A stretch of DNA of 64,000 nt from Ectocarpus siliculosus. Taxonomy: Eukaryota; Sar; Phaeophyceae; Ectocarpales; Ectocarpaceae. The position numbers and the translations under genes were made by a program. Each line of letters begins with the position of its first letter. Position 1 is the stretch's first letter. The notes under the pieces were generated by a model. It had not been told where the DNA came from. It did no database searches and worked only from the letters and a program-made list of their open reading frames with translations. Positions 53,001 to 64,000 of this stretch are shown in pieces. The stretch covers positions 3,898,457 through 3,962,456 of the forward strand of contig FN649751.1 of the NCBI GenBank assembly GCA_000310025.1, in the 5' to 3' direction.

Positions 53001-55303
53001 TAGACTCTCTTCAGCGAGAAGCTACAGGAGATCGCTGCGGCCGGCTTGACGGGAGACTTGGAGGAGGTAGACTCGTCAGCTGCGGCGGCGTTCAGACCGA
53101 CCCCTGTGGTGGTGGCCGTGCACGACTGCGACCCCGGCGCGGACACGGATGCTCTCGAGGTACAGTTACACACCACTGCCTAGTCTAGACATCGAGTACA
53201 CACACAGACAGACGCCGTCTTGCCGCTTTTCTTCCTTCCCGTAGGCACTTTTTTTCTTTTTTCGCGTTGCCGCTTGTGTGTGTTTTAGGAGATCTACACA
53301 TCAATACCATCTGGTATACATCAAAGGAAGACGGTATTGGTGTCGTACACGGGCGTGTGTTGGTTGGTTGTTTGCTGGGCGAGCGCGCGGCCAGCCCGAC
53401 AGCGTGCAGTAGCGTTCCTTGTGGTTGGTCCTGGAGGCCGCTGGTAGGCAGGCACAACTCGAGAGGATGCAAGAAATTGTTCGTTTAGTGTGCATATCAT
53501 GACATCATGACATCATGACGTCATGACGCTCTGCCGTGTGTGTGACGGTGGCCGCTGGTGGTTTCCGTGCGAACGAGGTGAAGTGGGTTGGTGGTGACGT
53601 AAGGGGTTTTTCAGGAGCGGATCGCGCAAACCGTGAGACGGAACACAAAAAAGTCACAAAACGGCTTTTTGTTTCTGTCTTGTTCAATTTGTTGGGCATG
53701 AATCCTTTGAGGCATGGATCCTTGCTGACTTACGCGTCTTGCGCGCACCTACATCTATTCGAGGGTCCCGTGTAGCAGCTGCCGTCTAGCTCTCTCGCTG
53801 TGTTTAGATTTTTTCCGCCGTTATACTGGGGAACCCGCCCCCGTTGAGCCTTTTTTGTTTTGTGAAGAGCAAATGCGATACGCAAGTCGCATTCTTGAAA
53901 CTCTCCCTTCCGAAGGGCAGAGAGGGGGGCGGATTTATTTCTGGGAGGCGTGTTTTCCCCGTGACGCCTCTCCAGTTCTTGCCGCCCACATCAAACCAAA
54001 CCATCCACGAGAGTGGTTGTAGCGGCATTTATCATCCGCGTCTATGACCAATAGGAGGAGGGGAACGGGGGGGGGGGGGGGGGTTAGAAGGTTGTCATGA
54101 TGGTGACTCTTGGTGTCATCTCCTTCCTTGCGACATTGAGGGCCGAAAGGTCCTTTGAGCTGTATGGGTGGGCTTGATGCGTGATTGCGCCTCCATGACT
54201 GCCGCGGCTCGTGACCGTGGTGATGGCAACCACGGCGCCCCCAGCGACCTGAACAAGGAAGCGGGGGGGGGGCGTGGCTTTTTTCCCGTCTGGCCTGGTC
54301 CGTGTCCTGCTCGGTTTTTGCTCCCCCCTCCCCCCGCCGTTTGCTGTACATGAAGACATGAAGTGTGGTATAGGTGCATGTGTTGGGCAGGTGTCCCGCG
54401 TTGCTCGATGGTGATTATGACGATGAGCACGTGTGTGCCTGTGTGTTCGGTCTTTTTGTGGGCTGTTTGAAGTAGGTACGGTACAATGGAGTGCGCTGCT
54501 GGTAGAGTGCTGATTGCTTGGCGGTTACGTCATTGTGTTGCTTGCGTTGCACAGGATGATTTTTTTTTTTTTTTTGTCTTCACTTCAAATCAGCGCTCAC
54601 AGCACTAGTGCCGTTTACTCCAACCCGTGGTCACACAGAAGAGCCCCTCTCTACCCTCCCCTCCTGCGGTACTTTGCCTTCGATTTTTAATGCGAGAAGA
54701 GTTCAGCACTCTCTTCCCTCTGTGTACACACGAACTAGCGCTATCCACTAGGCCAGGAGCGGAAGCGAGAGAAAACTCACTTTGCAAGAAAAGCTCGCTT
54801 ACGCCGGGATTCGAACCCCTGACCTGACCTCTAGAAGGTTTCGAGGATACCAACTAGACCACCGGGGTGACATGGGATGGGATGAGACGTTTTTGGTTGC
54901 GCACGGCAGGCCGGGTGCTTTTTTTTGTCCCCGACATCAACCAGCTGACGGAAAATATCCCAAATGTTCCATACGTGTTCGAGACGGTCAACATTGGCGC
55001 GGGACGAAGTGATTTGCCGCCATGACGGTCTTGTTTTTTCTGCATTCGGTGGGAACACAACGTGGTACCGCTTCTCGCGGTGGCAAGCGAGAGTCTTCGT
55101 GCGGGCTGCCTGGTTAAAAAGTCGCCATCACCCTGCCTGCCTATTGGGGGCGCCCGTATCGTGGCCTCTTTCGTGATTGCCGTGGCCTGTTCCGGCTTTT
55201 CGGCTTTGTTTTTTCGTTTTTTCCACCGGTCCTTGTTTTTTCCACGGTCGCGCGCCTGGTGGTTGTCGTGCTCGTCCGTTAGGATCGAGATCTTCCCATG
55301 TTT

Positions 55304-55370
<67 letters not shown>

Positions 55371-58300
55371 CTTGTGTGTGTCGCTTCGTCTGTTCCGCCC
55401 CTTTTCCCGCTATCAGTGGGCGGTGATGGAGGAGATGTTGGCTGTATGGCGGGAGGTCGACCACCCTTCCGGGGCCACCTTGCAGGAGTGCTTCGACATT
55501 CAGGTCTGTCTTGCGCCTTCTCCTCTTGCTGCATCTTCGGTCCTGGTTGCACCGCCGGCTCGGATCCCCTCCGGGACTGAACCTTGTCGTCGTGTTGTTG
55601 TTGTTGTTGTTTTTGCTGCTGCTGCTGCTGCTGCTGCTGCTTCTCCTGCTGCTTTTTTTTTTTTCGCCAGGAGGAAAAAAAAAGGGCTTGACTTCGCACG
55701 TGGTGGTGGTGATGGTGGTCGTCGTCGTCGTCTCTTTGTTTGCTGTTATTGTTTTTGGTGTTGTTGTGTCTTTTAATCGTATTTAAGCAGTATGAAACGG
55801 CGGCATCAATGCGACCGGGACGAGGGCTAGATATTGTTTTGCTTGTCTTGTCCAATCACACCTTAACTGTTGTCTTGTGTTTGGTGTTATTTTCTTTCTG
55901 TCTTCTTGCGGCAGGTGCTGGCTATCCCCCACCCCCGGTATCACGCCGTCGCCTACGCCACCGCCATCGAGGCTCTGAAGCAGAAGCTGCAGACCATGGA
56001 GGCGTCGACGGCCACGGCCGGTTTCCGCGACAGGGTCACTAGGGCCTGGCAGGCGGTGCGCGATGCGGGAGCGACCATGATCCCAGCAAAGGTAAGTCAG
56101 AGCTGCGCACGTAAGAACAAGGGAGAGAGAAAGGGTGCGCAGAAGCCCGGTCGGTCCGGTGGGACTTGATTGCGATAGCGAGTTGGATCGGGAGAGGATG
56201 AGGCCATCTTCGCCAGTCTCGTTTTTTTTTTGCCCATGTGTTCTCTCGTGCGACTCCACCGCGGTCTTTGTCTTTTTTTTTCGCCCTCTGGCGAAAGCCA
56301 GCTGTCGCCGGTCTGAAGTAGTGGCGGTTGGTGATGTTTCAGCCTGTGGCACGGGCGGTCCACGTCAGGAAGCGCTATGTGCTCTATCATGTTTTTTAGG
56401 CTCAACTACATCCCTCGAAATATTTCCGCGCCGCGCGTTCCCGACGGCTATCTTGTTTCATCACGGCAGTCTGAGATGGTGGCCCTCTACAAGGTGGACT
56501 CGGCGTACGGAGAGGTGATGGGCAGTGCTGACATGCAGCTCAAGTCCTGGAGACAGACCGTCGGGGCGGGCAGGGTCGTTGGTGACTTCGGCGAGAGGGT
56601 GAGGACGGATAGGCACGGCTAACTGACTGCGGTGTTGGTCGTTCTTTTTACAGCAGTACACCTGTTTTTTTGTTCGTTTGGTTCGTTGTTCGGGGTGTTT
56701 TTTTCTGTTCAAGGTGTCTTGTATCGCGTTTGCCTGGCTGTAGCATACGCTTGGTAACTATTGCTGCTATGGAGTATTGCCGTGTAGGTAATTTTTTGTG
56801 TCTTGGCCAGTCCGTAACCCCAGCGTGAACTGACAGCTGTGCGCCACAGGAAGCACTTGGGTGTAGTCAGTATGCGTGCCACTGTTGCCCTGGTCCGTGA
56901 TGTCGGAGAGCTAGACTAAGCCGACTTTTTCGGGTACGAATGCCCCTGTGTTTGCGCTTGTGCCAGCATTGGTAATACTGCTCTGCTTTGCCGACGTTCG
57001 CGCCTATGTGTTTGTAGCTGTACACCTTACGCACCGAACACCCGGCAGCAAGGACAGCGTGCTTCTATTACACGGAGAGTGTGGCTATGCAAATCCCGTC
57101 ATGGTTTTCTAGTTTCTTATTCCTCTCCCTTCCCTCTACGACCTCTTACCAATCTGATGAGATGCTGCACCTTCTGTGTGTTGCCGTGCGTGTTTTGTGT
57201 TTCTTTCTTCTCTACCGGTGTCTGCAATTGTTGGCGTGGTCACCTCTAACCGGCGTCCAAAAACCACGTGTCGTGGACATCCTTCGTGGCTAACCACGAT
57301 CCTTCCTCGCCTTCACCGCAACTCGTATTCGACCGCTCGATCGCCTTCAGTCGACGAAGCTGTACCGGTCATCCGTCAAGGCTTTCGACACCAAGACGGT
57401 CAGGTGATCCACAAGGGGTTAGGCGAAGGGAGATGGGGAAGGCGGAGCGGGGGCGCTTGACCGCGTGTACCTGACCCCTCGTGGGCTAAGTTTCAAAACT
57501 CGATTTGCTCCACGGGAGGAAAGGTGCACGTGCCGAGGAGGGCGGCGTTGGGAATGTGTCACTAAAGAGTTTTACGAAGACTTCTCGTTCGGCATCTTGG
57601 CACCACCCTCTTGCTGTAGTAGTGGGGAGCGATCGAGCTTTGAAACTCTGCGCAAAGGGGGTCCGGGTTAAGTCCGGTTATCACCATCACACGAGGCAGT
57701 CCAGCATGCGCCTACCAGGAATTTTTGGGACTAGTAGGCAACAGGCCCAACTCGGTCCTGGTGTCACAAGCCGCTTGAGGTCTTGGCGGCGGACAATCAA
57801 TTTTGAGGCGGTCTTGTTTGGCTTCGTTGCCTCCCAAGTTTCGATTGGTTAGATGTGTTTCCGTTTCCTTTTTTTTCCGAGGGACACAGCTGCTTGAGAC
57901 GGCAGTTGCCTCGGGTGGGACGCTCGGTCCAACGGCGGTCAAGTCTCGAAGGCGGAGCATCGAACGAGTAGGGCCTCCGTTTGCCGGGTGTTGGGCGTTG
58001 TGCCGTTTGCACTACATACCCAAGCTATTGCTGGCGTAAGTGCATGTGCGACCATCTACGTGCAAGCGTGTTCTGAAAGGCAACGCTCCCGCTCTGTCTG
58101 GACCCCGCCCTTGCTATCCACTCACCCGCCTGCAACGTGCAGGTTTAGCACTAGCGCAACCAGGGCGACGAAGAGGGCGGCTCTGCTCTCCACCATGGAG
58201 ACGGGCATCAAGGAGCTGTACGCCCGGCAGCTGTCGATGCTGTGCGCGAGGGCCCTGAAGAGCTACAAGGCGGCTCTGGTGAAGCTCCTCGGGGATGATG

Positions 58301-59696
58301 TGCTCAACGAGGAGTCGGAGGCGAACGTGTTGCGTCAGGTTGGTGGTGTCGTAGTGTTTGTTGTTGGTAGAGGTGGTAAGGCTGTGGCCATTGCAGTAGT
58401 GGTGGTGGTCGTGGTCGTGGTCATTGTTGTTGTGGTGATTTTGTATGCCCCTATTACCTACCGTACTATATTTGGTGCTCGACGAGCTCGTTATTACCCC
58501 CCCGGTTCCCTTTCCCCCCCTTCTCCCTCGCCCCAGTTCGCTCACCCCCGCGTCCGCCTCTGCCCGTCTCTCATCCTCTCCCCTCGCACTCGTGTTTCCT
58601 TCATTTCTCCCCCCCCCCCCCCTCCTCTCTTTCTTGCAGACTCTCTTTTCTTTCGAGGCGGATGCCACCTCGCTTGTGCCGGACATGTTCTCCCTGGGCT
58701 TCGAGGACGAGTACGAGGAGCTCGAGGCAGACCTGCAGGAATTTTCGGAGAAGTTTGCCGACTCTCCCGCCGCCCAGGTCAGCTAGCTGACTGTAGCTGG
58801 TCCCCTCACTTCCCCCAAGTCTCTTGGAGTCTCGGCCGGAGCGTTGCGGCTAGCTGCATCGTTTTCTTCTGAAGACCGGAGGCAGACCAGATAGAAGCAT
58901 ATTTTTTGTAGTCGTTGCGCCGCAGTAGTCCTTGACGGACGATCGGTGGGCGCTTGGTTGCTGGAGGCGGACCTACCGGGAAGAATTTGGAGGCTGAATT
59001 CTATCGTGTCCGTCTTTCTGCCTGGCCCTTGCCTGGTTTGTCTGACGCTGCATCGGTTGCTTTATTCTCTCGTTCTCTCTCTGGGTGTGCCATGTTTATT
59101 GCCTCTCTGCCGTGCCAATACATCAAACGTGCGGGCGTGTGCTTCTTTTATACCACCAGCACCAGCCAGTTCCAATATCATCATCTCAGTCTGTCCCCGC
59201 CCTCCTTCCGCCGTACTAGCAGTCTTATCCGGTGGTTGGCACGTAGTATTTCCGCTCCCCGTCCCAAAGTCGTGTTTTGGTGGGATGATTGGTCGCTGTA
59301 GGAAGCATGGCCTGGCCGTAAAGTTTAAGGGGAGTGGCTGGCTAAGCTTATGGTCTCCCTTGTTTCGCCCGCCCTTCGCTGTCCGATATATGGCCTCTTG
59401 GCTCTCGACGGACGCACGTACCACCTCGATGCATCCTTTCTCTCCGGCCCATGATAGATAGTGACTGCTAATCTCAGTTGATACCCCGCATAGCGCGAAG
59501 AGGGAGCGGAGGATCCCAGAATATCTGTCGTTGATTTCTATTGACTTGCGGACCCCTCGGGGCCAGTTTATTTGAGTGTACCTTTTTAGGGTAAGTTAAC
59601 CTGTGACCACGGGAATCGACCGCGTCGAGTGGTGGATCAGTACGGACATACGAAGGTACTGGGTAGAGAGAGATCGGAACGGTTTTTAATGTGAAG

Positions 59697-59734
<38 letters not shown>

Positions 59735-61476
59735 CCTTACCGCCCCCCCCCTTGTCCTCACTCAAACAAAAAAAACAGGCGAAGGCGGTCCAGAAGGTAG
59801 ATACGAAGGTGCAGAAGCCGAAGGGGGAGCGCAGCGTGGGCTTCGGCTTGGGACTGGTGAGACTTTCTCTACCGTGGTATACAAGCCCTCCCTAGCCAAC
59901 CGCGAAGAACTGCGGTGCAGGAGTACAACAGTAGCCCAATATGCTTGTGTGGACACTTGGAGCTGAGTAGAGGCCATCGACCCTACTGTGTGGGTAGCGA
60001 CGCATGCCGTTTGGAATAGATAGACAGAGTGTGGTTGAAGGCCTCGCCACACTGGCACACGGGTCTTCTTGGCAACACCCAGCACAAGGGTCTTCTTGGC
60101 AACACCCAGCACAAGGGTCTTCTTGGCAACACCCAGCACAAGGGTCTTCTTGGCAACACCCAGCACAAGGGTCTTCTTGGCAACACCCAGCACAAGGGTC
60201 TTCTTGGCAACACCCAGCACAAGGGAAAAGATCGTTCATCACGGTTGACTTATTTCGTCTACGTGTGTCCGTGTGAGCTTGTGTGTGTGTGTGTGCTTTA
60301 GTTTGCGCCGACAGCGCTACCCGGCCGACCAATGAAGATACATCATTGTCAGCCGGTACAAGTTTTGTGCTAGTTGTTGTGCTCCTGGAAGAGTTGATAT
60401 AGGTGGGGGTAGGGAATCCCGACACGTAAGGCATATTTTTTTGCTTTCGTCCGTGGTTTCGAGTTTTTTTGTCATGTGTCCTTGTTCCGAGCCCCGATTT
60501 TTTTTTTTTTTTTCCGCTCCAGGTGGGGATGGTGCGACAAGAAGGCTACGGCAACCTGCAGGGATTCACCGGCTACAGAGCGGGCCCTCACACCATTACC
60601 ATGGGCTACGCCAACGACGCCTCCCTGCCGGACGCTAGCGGAGGGGTAAGTCAAAGACAAGAGAGGGTACACTTGCGGTCGTCTCTGCAATTTTTTCGTT
60701 GTTGTGTTTTTCGCATCGGTGTTTTGTGTTGGTGTCATGTGACGGTGACCTCGTCCCGATGAATGTCGCTGGGTGGGCGAGCGGTAACAAGCAAGCAGTG
60801 AGCCTGCCGTTGATGTCGTGGTGGTGGTGTTGGTGTCTGTGCTGGTGGCTGTAACGCTCGCGGTAGGTGGTTTTGGGTATCAGCCAACCGTCTTGCTGTC
60901 TTCGGTTGCGGAGGTTTCATTGGTGTCGTATCTGACATCGTTGCTACGAGCCGTTGATGTCGAGTCGCCCCGCATGTGTGGTACGCAAGGATTCGTTCTT
61001 CACACCCACTCCCCCATCACACTACTGTTTCAAGTTCCGCGCTATTTAGTGCCTCCTAATATCATATCGGCGGACATGTCTACATTTTTACCCCGCACGC
61101 TATTCGGCATCCAACATATGGCGTGGTGAAGGTGGCAGCGCAGACGCGTGCCTTGCATGCATGCCTACCACGACATGGCACGCCAAATGTTTTCGCACAA
61201 GGCGGATCTGTACCCTGGTGGCTCTGTGCTACGTGATTTCGTGCTTCGAACGCTTTTCTTTCGGGCGTGCTTCCGTATTTCGCTCCGCTCCCGCTTTGGC
61301 TAGTCGCTTTCGCATCTCTTCGCTTCGCTGGCCCTCCATCTTCTCTTACCTTCTCGTTCTGTCCGTGCATTCTCTGCTGCTCCTCCTCCCCCGAAAAAAA
61401 AAAAATGAAACAGGCCGCTGGGAAAGTTCCACTACTTCGCCTCCAACCGAAGCTGAACGTGGACATCGATCTCTGA
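50066..61476 (+). CDS. GB1/RHD3-type GTPase with signal peptide
   Basis: Fifteen exons: 50066-50298, 50846-50905, 51278-51351, 51739-51857, 52554-52637, 53004-53159, 55417-55503, 55915-56091, 56470-56598, 57351-57403, 58143-58338, 58640-58777, 59779-59856, 60523-60645 and 61414-61476. The total is 1770 nt (589 residues). Residues 26-43 form a hydrophobic core (LLALALLLGAAGLRGVNA) after an Arg-rich start, which reads as an ER signal peptide. The G domain shows a P-loop GSKGSGKST (about 92-100), NQAFGTSF as in atlastin/Sey1/RHD3, a DCDG switch-II motif (136-139) and VVLMNLW as in the RHD3 IIN(I/L)W segment. The usual RD G4 motif is replaced by HDCD (about 230-233). A long helical region follows (DSAYGEVMGS...VVGDFGER). 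Unlike RHD3/Sey1/atlastin there is no C-terminal membrane hairpin; the end is a Gly/aromatic-rich tail. It may act in the secretory lumen or a complex plastid compartment (inference). An alternative start is 50072. Confidence 0.85.
54560..54871 (-). mobile_element. tRNA-derived SINE, copy 2, with A-tail
   Basis: On the minus strand the element runs from a tRNA-like head at 54871 to an A-tail (T-run at 54560-54575 on the plus strand). The A box TGGTCTAGTTGGT is at 54861-54849 and a perfect B box GGGTTCGAATCCC at 54818-54806. The 3' end reads TGTGACCACGGG ... TTTGAAGTGAAGAC before the tail. It is not a functional tRNA because the body continues for about 200 bases with no acceptor-stem closure. 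It lies in intron 6 of the GTPase gene, antisense to it. Confidence 0.85.
55305..55366. repeat. (CT)n microsatellite in GTPase intron
   Basis: An almost perfect run of about thirty CT units lies just upstream of the acceptor of the seventh GTPase exon. It may serve as an extended polypyrimidine tract. Confidence 0.95.
55614..55648. repeat. (GCT)n microsatellite in GTPase intron
   Basis: A run of TGC/GCT triplets lies in the intron after the seventh GTPase exon, followed by a T-run and an A-run around 55650-55682. Non-coding. Confidence 0.85.
59546..59733 (+). mobile_element. Short dispersed retroposon, copy 2, with (CAA)n tail
   Basis: This is the sense-orientation partner of the copy at 18386-18568. 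It begins around TTGCGGACCC, contains TGTGACCACGGGAATCGACC, and ends TTTTTAATGTGAAGAC followed by about ten CAA units (to 59733). It lies in the intron before the thirteenth GTPase exon. No open frame. Confidence 0.75.
60061..60222. repeat. 27-bp minisatellite, six copies
   Basis: Six perfect head-to-tail copies of a 27-base unit begin GGGTCTTCTTGGCAACACCC (starts 60061, 60088, 60115, 60142, 60169, 60196). Because the unit is a multiple of three, several frames stay open on both strands. It lies in the intron between the thirteenth and fourteenth GTPase exons and is not coding. Confidence 0.97.
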
Positions 61477-64000
61477 GTTTTAGGCTCTGGTGCTGGCTCT
61501 GTTGTGCAAGGCTTGGTCGAAGATAGTCGGGGGTGAATGTAGAGGGCCCTGGCGGCCGGTCAACGTGTCCGCTGTGGTATGTGCCTTTGGCTCGATTTGG
61601 CTTGATTCGATCCGCACGAAAAATAGTGCCCCAAGGTGCAGTGTTTGTGTTGTGGCTGTTGATTAAGAATGCGAGGGGTGCCTAGCGCCTAGTGCCTCCC
61701 TTGTTGCTGCCCTTTATTCTATCCGTCCCAACTGCTGTACCTTTTTTTTGCCTGTACCAAAAGGCTGGCGTGTGCCATGCGTGGCAAGGTAGACTGACTC
61801 GCAAGTCCAAGTCTTCGCTCGGAGTACGAGCTGGAGTTTTTCCTTGTTTGCTTCATGCGCTGCGGACATTCGTCGTGTGCTAGATGCGACTTGTCCTTGA
61901 ATGTGGAACGATAAACAAACATCTATCAGACTCGGCCGACACACCGTATTAACGAAAGGTAGCAGGCACGCGGCTGGCTTTCAGCGGGGTCATGTGCTCT
62001 GGGGATGGGGCTGCCATGAAGAGAGTCGGGGAGGTGTGTGTGGGTGTTTGTGTTGGTTGCTTTGGGCTTGTCTTTTTCGTTGGCTTCTACTGGGCTTACT
62101 ATATTCTAGACCGTGTCGTTTCGTTTTTGTTGGCGTTTGGAGGACGGGCTCCGCAGCTTGGGGGTGATCCGACAACGCTTTAGCCGGGTTAGTCGCAGCC
62201 GCGCTCCAGTTGCAGGTTTCGACGGCACCTTTCCTGTGGCGGCCCCTTGTGCGTCCCCTGTTGCGTTGTCGTATCGCTCGTGCCTGTACATGCGCACGGG
62301 CGTATGGTGGTTTTGTCCGTGGAGGAGGCGGACCCGGGGATGCATTATTCACAGACAAAAAGACGTTCGTTTCTCTTGGAGCTTGGGTCATCACTTTCTT
62401 GGAGACGCCGCGTTAGATGAGCCTAGCACGATGTCAAAGAGAGGAGAGGGACACCAAAACGGGGACGAGGATGGCTCCTGGACGCCTCCTTTCATTCTTG
62501 TGCGACAGTCAATCGAGTGATGATCTCGTGGTGGCTAATCGTGGTGACTTCGTGTGTCCAAATTGAGGGAAAAAACGCTTCCTTTCGCGCTTCTTCTCTA
62601 CAATTCACTTGTTCTATCGAACCAAACCACTCCCCAGCTCATCGTTGTCGCTGTTGTTTCTCGACGCTCCCTGCCGGTGTTTGGGTACGCGTCTGCGGCC
62701 CCCCCGAGTCTAGAGTTATCGATGCCTATGCTCTTGGCCCCGCCTTCTTTTGTCCGGGGTTGGACGGGAGAACAAAACAAAAAACGTGTGTAGGCAGCAG
62801 TGGATACCTACACAAATCTTTTGTAAACAGCGCAAGACGTGTAAATTCATGGGATGGACGTACAGGTAATACAAAGGGTGTGCACAGGCTGAAAAACGTG
62901 TTGTTCGTGGAACCGCACACGGTAGTAGTACCCAATGCAACGCGATGAGCATGTGGGCATAAACGTATAAACTACTTCACCAAGTTCTGTTGTCATGACG
63001 GCTTCCTTCAGCCCCAGCAACCCACCCACATCCGATCCCCGTATGTATGCACATACATGTTGTCGCCTCTTCACAACAATCCGGCTTCAACAAATCTGTC
63101 CGTAGTTTTCCACCTAGAGGTAGGTGGAGCCTCCCGCTGCCAATTCAGTTCTCCATTCAGCAAAAACATACCCTCTAATCTCATTCCCGATCACAGATGA
63201 CAGCTCTTCGCTCCTTCCCCCCTCGAGAAAAAAAATCTTCATGTTCCCTCAAACATATAAACATCTCCATCGGAGGCTGAGCGCATGTCGTCGCCCAAAA
63301 CAATTGTAACTTGAGGACTCGTCCTGGGAGAGGGAGAGGGGGCAAAGTCGATCAATGCCACCAACGCCACCAACACTTTCACCTCGGCACTTTTTCACTT
63401 GCGGAGACGAAGGCAGGAAATCAACAAAGCAAATACCACCATCATCATCGTGAAACACCGCGTGGAGTGCACGGCGTACCTACAAATCAACACAAAGATT
63501 CTCCCGCAGCGATCAACCACGATCATCGGCGTTTGGCTTAATTTGCGCCAACGAGTCACAACAACAATGATGTAGTTTTTTTGCCCATCCATCCATAAAC
63601 TCCGCAAGGATTGTGACGCAACGATGAGCAGTTCTTGGTGGCGTCCTGCAGCTAGTAATTGCCAACGCCACCACGGCGTGCCGACACTTTCAGGGAGAAA
63701 TAGGTAAACACAGTCATCCACAACAACATGGACCGGGCAGCAATGTCATCGCCACAAAAACAACATCAGAGCGTGATGAGTGCGCAACAAAAAAGAACAT
63801 AAAAAAACAAGTCTACGTTACTCCACACATTCCGCACACACACACACACGCATGATGTTCACGATATTACTACCGACCGTGACTCGGCAACGTACGCCAC
63901 GCACAATTATTCTCTGCCGGGCAGCAGGAAACACACAATACCACCCTCCTCTGTACCCTAGGATCGCAAACAACCCACCGCGGACACCCAGAACCCCACA
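61477..64000. other. Region without recognised genes
   Basis: This holds the GTPase 3' UTR and about 2.5 kb of sequence in which no exon, RNA gene or mobile element could be supported. The last 400 bases are rich in CAA/CAC on the plus strand, with a (CA)n tract near 63836-63849. Open frames up to 143 codons show no family resemblance. Confidence 0.5.

Noticed and set aside
54790-54871. Possible tRNA gene with A and B boxes
   Set aside because: There is no matching acceptor stem or plausible anticodon arm, and the sequence continues into a 200-base body with an A-tail shared with another copy, so it is a SINE head.
54854-55855. 333-codon minus-strand frame rich in Arg/Glu/Gln/Lys
   Set aside because: It runs through a (CT)n microsatellite, a (GCT)n run and part of a SINE and overlaps the seventh GTPase exon on the other strand; it is a composition artefact.
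59892-60434. Frames of repeated nine-residue units around 60061-60222, and a CRISPR-like look of regular repeats
   Set aside because: The 27-bp units are directly adjacent with no spacers, in an intron of a eukaryotic gene; this is a minisatellite.

Overview
This window is nuclear DNA from an intron-rich eukaryote. Nearly every gene is split by GT-AG introns, intergenic spaces are short, and simple repeats and short retroposons sit in introns. A fructose-1,6-bisphosphatase, BBSome subunits (so a cilium or flagellum), protein-poor spacers rich in CAG/TTG/CT repeats, and a protein with a possible plastid-targeting N terminus together point to a flagellated photosynthetic stramenopile, most likely a brown alga. 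The organism call is an inference, not something the sequence proves.

Layout, left to right: a poor-quality G/C homopolymer stretch (1-240) and the 5' part of a minus-strand FBPase (589-1944), whose catalytic part is missing; BBS9/PTHB1 on the minus strand (3758-9972, 8 exons, 1058 residues); ribosomal protein S25 on the plus strand (10415-14135, 4 exons), head-to-head with BBS9; an unrecognised plus-strand membrane protein, possibly plastidic (15726-19542, 7 exons); BBS8/TTC8 on the minus strand (20943-27970, 16 exons, 512 residues); a very large plus-strand gene (about 28272-45334, more than 20 exons, roughly 2,500 residues) built from degenerate two-helix repeats with a 900-residue Ser/Asp-rich acidic tail, head-to-head with BBS8; a tentative small basic protein on the minus strand (46950-48141); and a secreted-type GB1/RHD3-like GTPase on the plus strand (50066-61476, 15 exons, 589 residues). 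The last 2.5 kb shows no gene.

Gene models for BBS9, BBS8, RPS25 and the GTPase were rebuilt by hand. In all four, exon phases close exactly and the total is a multiple of three, which strongly supports them. BBS8 and BBS9 are two subunits of the same complex and lie 11 kb apart on the same strand. The unknown helical-repeat gene shares a ~300-bp divergent promoter region with BBS8, which makes it a candidate for a cilium-linked function by position only.

Mobile and repeat content: two copies of a tRNA-derived SINE with recognisable A and B boxes, two copies of a second short retroposon ending in (CAA)n, a 276-bp terminal-inverted-repeat element (MITE-like), a ~610-bp fold-back structure in an RPS25 intron, a 27-bp minisatellite and several microsatellites.
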